NCBI RefSeq assembly: GCF_001571385.1
Contig: NZ_BCNW01000001.1
Span: forward strand, 310,001-374,000
DNA from: Methanofollis ethanolicus
Lineage (GTDB): Archaea; Halobacteriota; Methanomicrobia; Methanomicrobiales; Methanofollaceae
DNA length: 64,000 nucleotides
Direction of reading: 5' to 3'
Of this stretch, positions 19,318-28,857 are shown in pieces. The notes under the pieces were generated by a model, which searched no databases, was not told where the DNA came from, and saw nothing but the letters and a program-made list of their open reading frames with translations. Positions within the stretch are counted from its first letter, which is position 1; every line of letters starts with the position of its first letter. Position numbers and translations under genes: made by a program.

Positions 19318-19550
19318 TGGATGGGATGGCAATCTCCCTTCTCAGGATCTCTATTCTTTCTTCCCCGGTTCTATCCTAAGATCGGGGGTCCGGGGGCAAC
19401 GAGAAAGCCATCAGGCTTTCGAGTAGTCCCCCGGTGAGCAGTATGGGGAAGGCGGTGGATCGGTTACACTCCTCCGGGGGGCTGTTGCCCCCCGGTCCCC
19501 CCGCGTTAGGATAGGCAGGGATACGGCAATCTCCCTCCTCATGATTCTCT
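19318..19550 (+). repeat. Intergenic hairpin repeat, copy B
   Basis: The 535-base gap between convergent comDE and argB has no gene. Hairpin 1 (19384-19434) has outer arms CCGGGGG/CCCCCGG and an inner stem GAAAGCC/GGCTTTC. Hairpin 2 (19474-19495) is CCGGGGGG-CTGTTG-CCCCCCGG. A tail GGCAATCTCCCTCCTC (about 19525) recurs near 19327 (one mismatch) and in copy C near 35692. Upstream, a GCCGGGGACGAAGCCCCGG hairpin lies at about 19154. Confidence 0.75.
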
Positions 19551-19605
19551 GATCAATCTTCCCCGGTTCTCTTCTCATTTCGAGGCAGGGAGCGCTTCGG
19601 CCCCC

Positions 19606-19618
19606 CTCAAAAAAAGGA
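19606..19618 (-). terminator. U-tract terminator of the arg operon
   Basis: A run of seven A on the plus strand (19609-19615), read as CTCCTTTTTTTGAGG on the minus strand, begins 13 bases after the argB stop codon. Confidence 0.65.
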
Positions 19619-19630
19619 GTATCTCCCCTC

Positions 19631-20500
19631 TCACTCGGTGATCATCGTGCCGACGCCGGCATCGGTGAAGAGTTCGAGGAGGATGGTGTGGGGCTTGTTG
19701 CCGTTCACCACATGCGCGAAGGGCACGCCCCCTTTCACCGCCCTGACGCAGGAGTCGATCTTCGGGATCATGCCGCCCGCGATCGTGCCGTCTGTCATCA
19801 GGTCTTCGGTCTCGATCGCCCTGAGATGGCGGTAGACCTGCGTCCTCTCCCTGTCCATCACGCCGTCGACGTCAGTGAGGTTGATGAGCTTGAACGCGTT
19901 GAGGGCGATGGCGATCTCGCCGGCCGCCGTGTCCGCGTTGATGTTCAGGCTCCGGCCCGCCCTGTCGATCGCGATCGGGGCGATGACCGTGATATAGCCG
20001 TTCGCGAGCAGGGTGGTGATCAGTTCGGGGTTGATCTTCTCGATCTCGCCCACGTATCCGAGGTCGACCTCCTGCTCCTCCTCGCCCACCTTCACCTTCT
20101 GGTTGGCGATCTTCTTCGCGATGATGACATTGCCGTCGTTCCCCGAGATGCCGACCCCCTGTGCGCCGCACCGCGCCAGGACCGAGACGATGCCATCGTT
20201 GATCTTGCCGACCAGCACCATCTGCGCGATCTCCAGGGTCTCGGCGTCGGTGATCCGCAGGCCGCCGACAAACTGCGGCTCCTTGCCGAGGGCCTTCATC
20301 TTCTCGGTGATCTCGGGGCCGCCGCCATGGACGACGACGACCCGCATGCCCACATAGTGGAGGAGGACGATGTCCCTGATCGCGTTTTCGAGCATCTCCT
20401 GATCGACCATCGCATGGCCGCCGAGTTTGATCACGATCGTCTTGCCGTGGAAGTGCTGGATATAGGGCAGCGCCTCCATCAAGACTTCTTCGCGCCTCAT
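19631..20500 (-). CDS. argB: Acetylglutamate kinase
   Basis: A 289-residue amino-acid kinase phosphorylating N-acetylglutamate in arginine synthesis. Motifs are [11 protein letters not shown] (phosphate loop), [17 protein letters not shown] and GGMIPKI. The ATG at 20498-20500 overlaps the argJ stop (ATGA), which decides the start over a longer upstream frame. It is the last gene of the minus-strand arg operon. Confidence 0.96.
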   Translation of the reverse strand: MRREEVLMEALPYIQHFHGKTIVIKLGGHAMVDQEMLENAIRDIVLLHYVGMRVVVVHGGGPEITEKMKALGKEPQFVGGLRITDAETLEIAQMVLVGKINDGIVSVLARCGAQGVGISGNDGNVIIAKKIANQKVKVGEEEQEVDLGYVGEIEKINPELITTLLANGYITVIAPIAIDRAGRSLNINADTAAGEIAIALNAFKLINLTDVDGVMDRERTQVYRHLRAIETEDLMTDGTIAGGMIPKIDSCVRAVKGGVPFAHVVNGNKPHTILLELFTDAGVGTMITE

Positions 20501-21648
20501 GTCGTATACTTCCCGTTGATCTCGACGTATTTCTCGGTGAGGTCGCAGCCCCATGCGGCGGCCGCACCCGCGCCCGCGGCAAGGTCCAGGGAGAAGACGA
20601 CGGTCTTCCCGTGCATCGCCGCCTTTGCCCTGACCAGATCGGAGACGATCACCCCGCCCTTCACGAGGGGTGTCTCCTCCGCGCCCTCACCTATGGTGAG
20701 GGAGATGGCGTCGGGGTCGAAGACGACACCGGCCCTGCCGGCCGCGGCGACGACGCGGCCCCAGTTCGGGTCCTCGCCGTAGACCGCGGTCTTGACGAGG
20801 GGAGAGGCGACGACGGTCCGCGCCACCTGTTCGGCCGCCGCCTCGTCAGGGGCGCCGGTGACCCGCACTTCGAGCATCTTCGTCGCCCCTTCGCCGTCCG
20901 CGGCGATCTGCTTCGCGAGGGAGACACAGCAGGCCTCCAGAGCCGCATCGAATGTCTTCCTGTCCACGGGGCCGGCACGGCCGGTTGCGGTCACGAAGGC
21001 GCAGTCGTTTGTGCTCTCGTCCCCGTCCACGACGACGCGGTTGAAACTCCGGCGCACCGCGGAGCGGAGGGACTCCTGCAACTCTGCCGCTCCGATCTTC
21101 GCGTCGGTGTAGATGAAGGCGAGCATCGTCCCCATGTTCGGGGCGATCATCCCGCTTCCCTTGCAGATGCCCGCGACGGTAAAGCCGTCGCCTTCGACGA
21201 GAGCGTGCTTCTCGACCAGGTCCGTCGTCATGATCGCCCGCGCCGCCGCCACTTCGGCCTCTGCCGACGAGACGAGATGCGGGGCGACCTCCCGGCACTG
21301 TCTGTCTATCCGTTCGAGGTCGAGATAACGCCCGATCACGCCGGTGCTGGCCACGCCGACCCTGTCCTCCGGGAGGCCGAGGGCCGCTGCCGCGGTCCCG
21401 GCCATCTTCACGGCGTCCTCATACCCCCTCTTCCCGGTGTAGGCATTCGCACATCCTGAATTGACGACGATCGCGTCGAGTTTCCCGGCCGCGACCCTCT
21501 CCCGCATTAACTGGACCGGGGCCGCACACACCCGGTTGGAGGTGAACGTCGCCGCCGCGGTGCCGCTCGCCCGGATCACCGCAAGCCCGTACTTCCCCTC
21601 CTTGATCCCCCAGGCTTCCACGCCCTGGACCGCACAGATACTCTTCAT
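20497..21648 (-). CDS. argJ: Glutamate N-acetyltransferase / ornithine acetyltransferase
   Basis: A 383-residue ArgJ precursor. The self-cleavage site is visible in [16 protein letters not shown], with Thr174 becoming the nucleophile of the beta chain. [10 protein letters not shown] and DPNWGR are other family motifs. The enzyme recycles acetyl groups from acetylornithine to glutamate and may also use acetyl-CoA. The cleavage residue is preceded by Gly rather than the more common Ala. It lies between the CBS gene and argB. Confidence 0.96.
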   Translation of the reverse strand: MKSICAVQGVEAWGIKEGKYGLAVIRASGTAAATFTSNRVCAAPVQLMRERVAAGKLDAIVVNSGCANAYTGKRGYEDAVKMAGTAAAALGLPEDRVGVASTGVIGRYLDLERIDRQCREVAPHLVSSAEAEVAAARAIMTTDLVEKHALVEGDGFTVAGICKGSGMIAPNMGTMLAFIYTDAKIGAAELQESLRSAVRRSFNRVVVDGDESTNDCAFVTATGRAGPVDRKTFDAALEACCVSLAKQIAADGEGATKMLEVRVTGAPDEAAAEQVARTVVASPLVKTAVYGEDPNWGRVVAAAGRAGVVFDPDAISLTIGEGAEETPLVKGGVIVSDLVRAKAAMHGKTVVFSLDLAAGAGAAAAWGCDLTEKYVEINGKYTT

Positions 21649-21653
21649 GCTTC

Positions 21654-22139
21654 TTATTCCTCCTTCATCTCGTATGAGGCGCCAAGCCCCTGCACGATGT
21701 CGCGGCGTGCGACAATCCCGACCAGCCTCTTCTTCTCCACGACAGGCAGGCGGGAGATGCCCTCCTTCAGCATCACGGCCGCCGCCTTCTCGATGTCGTC
21801 CTCAGGGGCGATGGCGATCGCGGGCATTGACATCACCTGGCGGACCTGCGTCTTCCCGACGTCCGAGAGGGCCGCCTTCGTCTTTTCCATGTTTATCATT
21901 TCCCTGATCGGCACTTCGATGAACTCGAAGGGCGACGGGAGCCAGAGGTCTTCGGAGACCCCGCCGGTCTTCAGGAGGGAGAGGATGTCGGCCTCCGTGA
22001 CCATCCCGACCAGTTCGTTCCCGTCCAGCACAGGCAGGCCGCTGATGTCGTGCCTCCGCAGGAGGGAGGAGGCGTGCCTGACCGTGTCTCCGACCTGGAT
22101 CGTCACCGGGTCGGGCGTCATGATCTCGCGTACTTTCAT
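21654..22139 (-). CDS. Two-CBS-domain protein in the arg operon
   Basis: A 161-residue protein made of a tandem CBS pair: domain 1 about 1-58 (VREIMTPDPVTI...GLPVLDGNELVGMVTEADIL) and domain 2 about 98-155 (VMSMPAIAIAPEDDIEKAAAVM...RLPVVEKKRLVGIVARRDIV). CBS pairs bind adenine nucleotides and sense energy state. The gene sits between argC and argJ with 5 and 14 base gaps, so it is co-transcribed. It may regulate the pathway by an unknown partner. The ATG at 22139 begins the first domain exactly. Confidence 0.88.
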   Translation of the reverse strand: MKVREIMTPDPVTIQVGDTVRHASSLLRRHDISGLPVLDGNELVGMVTEADILSLLKTGGVSEDLWLPSPFEFIEVPIREMINMEKTKAALSDVGKTQVRQVMSMPAIAIAPEDDIEKAAAVMLKEGISRLPVVEKKRLVGIVARRDIVQGLGASYEMKEE

Positions 22140-22153
22140 GTTTCTTTCCTCCG

Positions 22154-23140
22154 TCAGGGCAGGCACGCCGGAGCCTTCAGGCCGTCGTCCTCGACATAGC
22201 CGCACATGATGTTCATGTTCTGGATCGCCTGGCCGGCCGCACCCTTGACCAGGTTGTCGATCGCGGAGACGACGACGACGCGTTCGCCCTCGCTCTCCAT
22301 CCCGATGTCGCAGAAGTTGCTGCCGCGCACGGCCGGCAGGGTCGGCTTCTGGAGGCGGACGAAGTGCTCGCCCGCGTAGAACTTTCTGTACAGGGCCTCC
22401 ACCTCGTCCTGGGCCATCGGCTCGTCCAGGATGATATGCGCTGTCGTCAGGATCCCGCGGTTCACCGGCACCAGGTGCGGGGTGAAGAAGCAGTGGGCAG
22501 GCGACCCGAGTCTGGACAGTTCCTGCTTCATCTCGGCGAGGTGGCGGTGGCTCGTCCACTTGTACGCGTTCACGCCGTCGGCCACATTCGGGTAGTGGGT
22601 CGTCGCCGAGGGGTTGTCGCCGGCGCCCGAGACGCCGGTCTTCGAGTCGTAGATGACGTATTTTGCGTATTTCGCCAGGGGCGCCGCCGCAAGGGTCGCA
22701 CCCGTCGGGAAGCACCCCGGGTTCGAGACGAACTGTGCCCCTTTCACCTCGTCCCTGTGGAGTTCCGGGATACCGTACGGCGCCTTGAAATAGGCGGTGT
22801 GAGTGACCCCGTAGACCTTCTCGTAGACGTCCTTCGGCAGCCTGTAGTCCGCCGAGAGGTCGACTGTCCTGATCCCACGCTCAAGGAGTGTTCCCGCGAA
22901 GTTCATCGCCGCGGTGTGCGGCACGGCAAGAAAGACAAAATCGGCATCAATATCCCCGGCCTTCGGGTTGGTGAAGGTGAGGTCGGTGTAGCCCCGCAGG
23001 TGCGGGTGCTGGTCCGCGACCGGTCGCCCTTCCAGCGCCCTCGAGGTGGCGACTGTCACCCGGGCAGAAGAATGGCTCTGGAGAAGGCGGATAAGTTCTC
23101 CGCCGGCGTAGCCTGACGCCCCAACGATAGCGACATCCAT
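22154..23140 (-). CDS. argC: N-acetyl-gamma-glutamyl-phosphate reductase
   Basis: A 328-residue NADPH-dependent reductase forming N-acetylglutamate semialdehyde. The Rossmann start is [18 protein letters not shown]. The catalytic Cys is C143 in [21 protein letters not shown] and HRHLAEM follow as expected. It is the first gene of the minus-strand arg operon (argC-CBS-argJ-argB). Confidence 0.96.
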   Translation of the reverse strand: MDVAIVGASGYAGGELIRLLQSHSSARVTVATSRALEGRPVADQHPHLRGYTDLTFTNPKAGDIDADFVFLAVPHTAAMNFAGTLLERGIRTVDLSADYRLPKDVYEKVYGVTHTAYFKAPYGIPELHRDEVKGAQFVSNPGCFPTGATLAAAPLAKYAKYVIYDSKTGVSGAGDNPSATTHYPNVADGVNAYKWTSHRHLAEMKQELSRLGSPAHCFFTPHLVPVNRGILTTAHIILDEPMAQDEVEALYRKFYAGEHFVRLQKPTLPAVRGSNFCDIGMESEGERVVVVSAIDNLVKGAAGQAIQNMNIMCGYVEDDGLKAPACLP

Positions 23141-23232
23141 ACAGGAGATTATACCGGAGAAAAAACTTAATGGTTTGGAATTGTCGGGCCGCGCCCCTCC
23201 GGGGATGGGGAGGAAACGCCGTTACGGACGGA

Positions 23233-24135
23233 TCATGTGTGTGCCGTGGCGTCGAAGAGCGCCTTCGCAAGATCGTCGATCAGATCTCTGTTCTCCAGAC
23301 CGGCGAGGAGGTCGGCGGGCAGTGCGGCGGCCCCGTACCTCGCCCCCGCGTACGCCCCGCAGATGAAGGCGATGGTGTCGGTGTTCCCGCCGACATTGGC
23401 GGCGACATAGAGGAGGTTTTCCGGGGCGTCGTATCGGCCCATCAGGAAGAAGGCGATCGGGACGGTCTGGTAGATCGAGACGTCGCTGCCGATGACGGGC
23501 AGTGCCGCTTCAAGGCTGATCCCCTCCTCCTGGAGGGAGACCGCTCGCTTGATACGGATGCCGAGTTCCGTGTCCTCGGCCGCCGCCGTCTTCAGGGCGA
23601 GGGAGACGGGGTCGGGGGCGCCGTACACGGTGGCGGAGAGGAGGCAGGCGATGGTGACCGCCCCGGCAAGGGCGGCAGGATGGGTGTGGGTGACGGCACA
23701 GGCCTTCGCAAGGCGGCCGGAACGCTCGACCGGGTCATCGTACCGCAGGGCGAAGGGGACGGCAAGGGGGATGCAGCCCGCGGTGTCGGAGTTGACGCCT
23801 GTCTGACCCGGTCCCTGTGTGACAAGACGCTCACAGGCGGCCATCACCGACCCGTCGGGGAAGCGAAGGTCGCTCTCCGAACAGAGGCGGGCGAGGTCGC
23901 GGGCGTACCTCTCCTCGGAGTACTCTCCCGCGGCAAGGAGGGAGGCGACGAGGAGCATGATCTGGGTGTCGTCGGTGTACTGGCCGGGTTCGAGGCGAGC
24001 ATTCGGGTGCCACCGCCATGCCTTCCTGTACCCCCTGTACAGGTGCGAGAGGTTCATCGGCGAACTCTCGCCAGGCATGCCGAGGGCGTCCCCCACGGCC
24101 GCCCCCAGCATGCATCCCCTGAATCGATCGAGCAT
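23233..24135 (-). CDS. ADP-ribosylglycohydrolase family protein
   Basis: A 300-residue all-helical protein of the ADP-ribosyl-[dinitrogen reductase] hydrolase family. Motifs: GAAVGDALGMPGE at 11-23, YTDDTQ at 53-58 (metal ligands), and GGNTDTIA near 260 (second metal site). Members remove ADP-ribose from proteins or nucleic acids using two Mg ions. A DraG role needs a partner DraT and nitrogenase, neither visible here, so the substrate is unknown. The start at MLDRFRG is chosen because upstream codons are AT-rich and lie in the promoter. Confidence 0.9.
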   Translation of the reverse strand: MLDRFRGCMLGAAVGDALGMPGESSPMNLSHLYRGYRKAWRWHPNARLEPGQYTDDTQIMLLVASLLAAGEYSEERYARDLARLCSESDLRFPDGSVMAACERLVTQGPGQTGVNSDTAGCIPLAVPFALRYDDPVERSGRLAKACAVTHTHPAALAGAVTIACLLSATVYGAPDPVSLALKTAAAEDTELGIRIKRAVSLQEEGISLEAALPVIGSDVSIYQTVPIAFFLMGRYDAPENLLYVAANVGGNTDTIAFICGAYAGARYGAAALPADLLAGLENRDLIDDLAKALFDATAHT

Positions 24136-24315
24136 CGATCCGTATTGGTGGAGAGGATACCATAAGCCCTTCGTCTTTGTTCGGACGACGGGCTTTTTTC
24201 TGAAACATTTTTCATTTTTTATGAAAATTTCTGCACATATTTTCGTGCGGCCATGTTCGTGCCCCCACAAGAGGAATATACCGCCCGGTCGATATCGGGT
24301 GCGAGCTGATCACGC

Positions 24316-26982
24316 GTGGTTGATATCCCGGAGAGTGAAACCCTCTGGCACGCCCTGTCTGAGTCTGAGTCACTCCTGAAAGCGGGTTCGTCACCGGAGG
24401 GTCTCTCCCGCGGAGAGGCGGCCAGACGTCTCGCCCTGTACGGGAGAAACGCCCTCCCCGAGAGGGCACCTCCCTCCTTTCTCACTGTCTTCCTCCGCCA
24501 GTTCAAAAGCCCTCTCATCTTCATTCTCATCATCGCCGGAACCGTTTCATTCCTGCTTGGCGACCATACGGACGCCCTCTTCATCTTTGCGGTCATCCTG
24601 ATCAACGCCGCCCTCGGCGTCGTCCAGGAGTGGAAGGCCGAACAGAGTGCGGCGGCCCTCCGGGTCCTCCTCAGGATCACGGGTCGGGTGCGGAGGGAGG
24701 GGAGAGAGAGCGGTGTCCCCGCGGAGGAGATCGTGCCCGGCGATATTGTCCTCCTCGAACCGGGCAGCCGTGTCCCTGCCGACCTCAGGATTCTCAGAGA
24801 GAACGTCCTCTCTGTCGACGAGTCCCTCCTCACCGGTGAGTCGGTGCCTGCCGGCAAGGTCGCGGATCCCCTGCTCCCTGACGCCCCCCTGATGGGGCGG
24901 GCGAACATGGCCTATGCCGGGTCCACCGTCGTATCCGGGCGGGGGAGCGGGGTCGTCGTCGCCACAGGCACAGGGACCGAGGTCGGGAAGATCGCGACGA
25001 CTCTCTCCGCGATGGAGACGATGAAACCTCCCCTCCTCATCAGGATGGAGCAGTTCTCTCGCTGGGTGGGGATACTCGTCGTCGGGGCGAGTGCGGTTCT
25101 CGGCGTGGCCGCTCTTCTCCGGGGCATCGAGCCCGTCGAGGTCTTCTTCCTGGCCGTTGCCCTTGCGGTCTCCGCGATCCCCGAGGGCCTGCCTGTGGCG
25201 ATCACCGTCGCTCTTTCTCTTGGCGTCAGCAGGATTGCGACGCGCAACGTCGTCGTCAGGAACCTGGCGGCGGTCGAGGGCCTGGGGAGTTGCACCTGCA
25301 TCGCCAGCGACAAGACCGGGACGCTCACGGTCAACGAGCAGACCCTGACGCAGATCGTCCTCCCTGACAGACGGCGCTATACGGTGCTCGGCGAGGGCTA
25401 TCGCGGCGAAGGCCGGATCGTTGCGGCGGACGGTTCATCTCCTGCAGAGGCGGATTATCTCAGGCTGCAGGGGATGATCCGGGCGTCCGTCCTCTGCAAC
25501 GAGGCGGTGCTCGTGCGGCGGGACGGGGATTGGGAGCACTATGGCGACGCCATCGACGTGGCATTCCTTGCTGCCGCCTACAAACTGGGCCTTTTCCCGG
25601 AGACAGTGCGGGAGGAGGAAGCCATCCTCGCCGACATCCCTTTCGAGCCCGAGCGGAGATATGCGGCCGCGTTCTACCGGGAGGACGGGAGGATCCTCGT
25701 CGCCATGAAAGGCGCTCCTGAGGTGGTGATCCCCCGCTGCCCGACCGCCCCGCCTGGTGCCGGGGAGGAGGCCGCCCTCCTTGCGGCCCGAGGTTTCAGG
25801 GTCATTGCCGTGGCTTCCGGTGAGGTTGCGGGCGGCGTTGACCTCCCCTTCGACGAGGGGGACATCCCGCCTCTTTTTTTCCTTGGCCTCGCCTGCTTCA
25901 TCGATCCCCTCAGGCACGATGCGGCGACAGCGGTGGAGACCTGCAGGCAGGCCGGGATCAGGGTGGTGATGGTCACCGGCGACCACCCGGCGACGGCGCT
26001 GGCGATCGCGCGTGACCTTGGCATTGCCTCGTCTGAAGGCGACATCGTCACCGGGGAGGACCTGGCAGGGGCCGGGTCGCCGGACAGTCCTGCATTCCGT
26101 GACCTGGTCGCGAAGGCGCAGGTCTTCTCCCGCGTCGCCCCCCTCCAGAAGTCCGCGATCGTGGAGGGGCTTCAGGGGGAAGGGCACTATGTCGCCGTGA
26201 CCGGTGACGGGGTGAACGACGCCCCGGCCCTCAGGCGGGCGAACATCGGTGTTGCCATGGGTTCAGGGACAGACCTCGCGAAGGACACTGCCTCGATCAT
26301 CATCACCGACGACGCCTTCTCCTCGATCGTCTCCGGGATCGAGGGTGGCCGGGCGACCTATGACAACATCAGGAAGGTCACCTATCTCCTCATATCCACC
26401 GGGGCCGCTGAAGTCCTCCTTTTCACCCTCGCCCTCCTTGCGGGGCTGCCCCTCCCCCTCCTTGCCGTACAACTCCTCTGGCTGAACCTGGTGACCAATG
26501 GCATCCAGGACGTCGCCCTCGCCTTTGAGGGTGGCGAACCCGACGTGATGGGGCGGAGGCCGCGGTCCCCCAGGGAAGGGATCTTCAACCGCCTGATGGT
26601 CGAAGAAACCCTTGTCTCGGGCTCGTACATCGGCGTCACCGCCTTCCTCCTCTGGGTGTGGCTGATCGGGGGTGGTTGGGGTGAGGAAGCGGCGCGAAAC
26701 GTCCTCCTCCTCTTCATGGTCCTGATGGAGAACGTCCATGCCTTCAACTGCCGTTCTGAGTGCGGGTCTATTTTTCGGATCCCTGTCGGCCGGAATCCGT
26801 TTCTTATCGTCGGCGTGATGGCGGCGCAGGGCATCCATATCATTGCGATGCAGGTTCCGGTGATGCAGGGCGTCCTTGGTGTCGCCCCCGTCTCTCTCCC
26901 CCTCTGGCTCTCCCTGCTTACAATCGCCCTCTCTCTGGTCTTTGTTATGGAAGTCTACAAGTATCTCTGCCGGAAACGGTGA
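24316..26982 (+). CDS. P-type cation-transporting ATPase (P2-like)
   Basis: An 888-residue P-type ATPase with an N-terminal cation-ATPase domain and about ten membrane helices. LLTGES is in the actuator domain. PEGLPVA (M4) is near residue 289, the phosphorylated Asp lies in ASDKTGTLT near 332, and TGDGVNDAP is near 627. M6 reads NLVTNGIQDVALAFE. The Ca-ATPase D in NLVTD is replaced by N, so calcium specificity cannot be assumed. Start is GTG at 24316. A cation diffusion facilitator follows, suggesting a metal-homeostasis locus. Confidence 0.92.
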   Translation: MVDIPESETLWHALSESESLLKAGSSPEGLSRGEAARRLALYGRNALPERAPPSFLTVFLRQFKSPLIFILIIAGTVSFLLGDHTDALFIFAVILINAALGVVQEWKAEQSAAALRVLLRITGRVRREGRESGVPAEEIVPGDIVLLEPGSRVPADLRILRENVLSVDESLLTGESVPAGKVADPLLPDAPLMGRANMAYAGSTVVSGRGSGVVVATGTGTEVGKIATTLSAMETMKPPLLIRMEQFSRWVGILVVGASAVLGVAALLRGIEPVEVFFLAVALAVSAIPEGLPVAITVALSLGVSRIATRNVVVRNLAAVEGLGSCTCIASDKTGTLTVNEQTLTQIVLPDRRRYTVLGEGYRGEGRIVAADGSSPAEADYLRLQGMIRASVLCNEAVLVRRDGDWEHYGDAIDVAFLAAAYKLGLFPETVREEEAILADIPFEPERRYAAAFYREDGRILVAMKGAPEVVIPRCPTAPPGAGEEAALLAARGFRVIAVASGEVAGGVDLPFDEGDIPPLFFLGLACFIDPLRHDAATAVETCRQAGIRVVMVTGDHPATALAIARDLGIASSEGDIVTGEDLAGAGSPDSPAFRDLVAKAQVFSRVAPLQKSAIVEGLQGEGHYVAVTGDGVNDAPALRRANIGVAMGSGTDLAKDTASIIITDDAFSSIVSGIEGGRATYDNIRKVTYLLISTGAAEVLLFTLALLAGLPLPLLAVQLLWLNLVTNGIQDVALAFEGGEPDVMGRRPRSPREGIFNRLMVEETLVSGSYIGVTAFLLWVWLIGGGWGEEAARNVLLLFMVLMENVHAFNCRSECGSIFRIPVGRNPFLIVGVMAAQGIHIIAMQVPVMQGVLGVAPVSLPLWLSLLTIALSLVFVMEVYKYLCRKR

Positions 26983-27049
26983 CCTGCCCTCCGCGCTAAC
27001 GGATCACAAACCCTATCCCGATTGAGCGCAAATCGTAAAAGTTATCGAC

Positions 27050-27066
27050 GGGCGGCATATCCGCCC
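27050..27066. promoter_or_regulatory. Perfect palindrome upstream of the CDF gene
   Basis: GGGCGG-CATAT-CCGCCC, a 6+6 inverted repeat with a 5-base spacer, 50 bases upstream of the CDF start and 67 bases after the ATPase stop. It could be a metalloregulator operator. An alternative is a small hairpin ending the ATPase transcript. Confidence 0.5.
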
Positions 27067-27115
27067 TCATGCTGTTGGTGATATCATTCGGAGAGAACCT
27101 GAATCTGCGGATGTC

Positions 27116-28045
27116 GTGAAGCAGAAGACCGCACGTCTCTCGGTCGTTTCGAACACACTCCTTGTGGTGACGAAACTCGCCGTAGGGTGTGCGATCGGAT
27201 CGGTCGGTATTATCTCCGAGGCGATCCATTCCGGGATCGACCTTGTGGCCGCGGGTATTGCCTTCCTGTCCATAAGAAAGGCGTCAGAGCCCGCTGACGC
27301 CTGCCATCGTTTCGGCCACGGGAAGTTCGAGGACTTTTCCGGCCTCATCGAGGCAATCCTCATCTTCGTGGCGGCCGCTCTCATCATCAGGGAAGCGCTC
27401 GGAACCCTCCTTACGGGAAGCCACGGCCTTGCCATGGATGCCCTCGGATTCGGCATGGCCGTGATGCTCCTCTCGGCCGGCGTGAACTGGTATGTCTCGG
27501 CCCGCCTGATGCGGGCGGCGAAGGAGACCGAGTCGATCGCCCTTGAAAGCGACGCATGGCACCTGCGGACCGACGTGTACACCTCCCTTGCGATGCTTGC
27601 CGGGCTTGTCGCCATCAGGCTTACCGGCCTTGTCGTCCTCGACGCCGTCTTCGCCCTCGGCGTCGCGGTGATCATCATGAAGGCGGCCTTTGACCTGACG
27701 CGGCGGGCCTTCTCCGACCTCACCGACCATGCCCTCCCGCCCGAGGAGGAGGAGCGGATCCGGCAGATCATCTGTGACCATTCTTCGGATGTGGTGGACT
27801 TCCACGCTCTCAGGACAAGGCGGGCCGGTTCGGAGCGCTTCATCGACCTCCACCTCGTCGTCTCTCGGGCTGATAGTCTTCAGACAGCCTATGACCTGGT
27901 GAAACATATCGAGTCCGACATCGGGCTTGAGTTTCCCCGGGCTAATGTCTCGATCCGGGTCGAACCCTGCCCGGCAGAGTGTGCGCACTGCCCCTCGATC
28001 TGTCACTCCGGCAAAGAGGAACCGGACCGGCGGCACGGCGCATGA
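27116..28045 (+). CDS. Cation diffusion facilitator transporter with Cys-rich tail
   Basis: A 309-residue CDF protein with six predicted membrane helices. The two transport-site motifs are AIHSGID in helix 2 and DAWHLRTD in helix 5 (H-x3-D form, usual for zinc/divalent metals). FGHGKFEDFS lies between helices 2 and 3. A cytoplasmic C-terminal domain (about 205-290) ends with CPAECAHCPSIC, four Cys that could bind metal. The start is GTG 27116; the ATG just before it is followed by a stop. The family drives efflux of Zn, Fe or Mn by proton antiport. It lies 133 bases after the P-type ATPase. Confidence 0.92.
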   Translation: MKQKTARLSVVSNTLLVVTKLAVGCAIGSVGIISEAIHSGIDLVAAGIAFLSIRKASEPADACHRFGHGKFEDFSGLIEAILIFVAAALIIREALGTLLTGSHGLAMDALGFGMAVMLLSAGVNWYVSARLMRAAKETESIALESDAWHLRTDVYTSLAMLAGLVAIRLTGLVVLDAVFALGVAVIIMKAAFDLTRRAFSDLTDHALPPEEEERIRQIICDHSSDVVDFHALRTRRAGSERFIDLHLVVSRADSLQTAYDLVKHIESDIGLEFPRANVSIRVEPCPAECAHCPSICHSGKEEPDRRHGA

Positions 28046-28080
28046 AAATAGTTTGAATGGTCTGGATCAGAGATGGCCCT

Positions 28081-28290
28081 TCAGACCATCTTCGTCCCCC
28101 AGACCGTGTGTTCGTACCGTTGCGCCTTTTCCGCCCCCCGAGTACAGAAGAAGGTGTACTTCAGCCCCATATCCCGTGCAACCGGGCATGTCGGGCAGAT
28201 GCACATCGATTTCAACTTCTCAACTGCCGCCTGAACGTCTTCAGGCGCCATATTTTTCATTGCCTGGACTTTCTCCTCAAAGGTGTCCAT
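28081..28290 (-). CDS. DUF2769-type small Cys-rich protein
   Basis: A 69-residue protein with a helical N-terminus (DTFEEKVQAMKNM) and a Cys motif C-x-C-x2-C (CICPTCP) plus a later Cys (FFCTRG). This matches the DUF2769 pattern of methanogens, probably a small metal- or Fe-S-binding protein. Function is unknown. It is convergent with the CDF gene, 35 bases apart. Confidence 0.75.
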   Translation of the reverse strand: MDTFEEKVQAMKNMAPEDVQAAVEKLKSMCICPTCPVARDMGLKYTFFCTRGAEKAQRYEHTVWGTKMV

Positions 28291-28370
28291 CGTGTCTTCC
28301 CCGCCAAGAGGGGATACACACGCTATAAAAAGATGTCTCTGGAAAAAAGGAGGAAGTTGCCCGCGCGCCT

Positions 28371-28847
28371 TCAGGCCCCGTGCAGACCGGTGAGGTCTTC
28401 AAGGACCTTTGCCACGTCGATCCAGATCACAAGGCCGGTCGCATCGGTCTCGTCGCTCTTATTCTCCCGTGTCTTGATGATCCCTTTCACATAGGCCTCG
28501 CGGCAGAGGCCTGCGTCCATCTTCTCCACGTCGGCCTCAGTGACCTGCATCACGGCGCTGACGTCGTCGACGATGATCCCGAGGTTTGAACCGCCGGTCG
28601 CTTCCGAGACGAGGACGATGATCTTCCTGTTCTCTGTCTCGGATCTGGTCTGGACGTTGAGGAGGGTGGCGAGGTCGATGATGTTCGTGATCTCGCCCCT
28701 CAGATTGATGACGCCGGCGATGTGGGAGGGCGCCCTGGGCACGGGAGTGATCGGGATCATCTCCACGATCTCCCGTGCCAGGTGGATATCGAGGGCATAA
28801 TACTCGCCGCCGAGTTCGAATTTCACCACGTCTACTGTTTCTGCCAT
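28371..28847 (-). CDS. cheW: CheW chemotaxis coupling protein 1
   Basis: A 158-residue CheW with VVKFELGGEYYALDI, REIVEMIPITPVPRAPSHIAG and VINLRGEITNIIDL, the standard scaffold motifs that link receptors to CheA. It lies 10 bases downstream of a soluble MCP and is therefore its partner. A near-copy with the same neighbour order is at 31090. Confidence 0.93.
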   Translation of the reverse strand: MAETVDVVKFELGGEYYALDIHLAREIVEMIPITPVPRAPSHIAGVINLRGEITNIIDLATLLNVQTRSETENRKIIVLVSEATGGSNLGIIVDDVSAVMQVTEADVEKMDAGLCREAYVKGIIKTRENKSDETDATGLVIWIDVAKVLEDLTGLHGA

Positions 28848-28857
28848 GTTCTGACCC

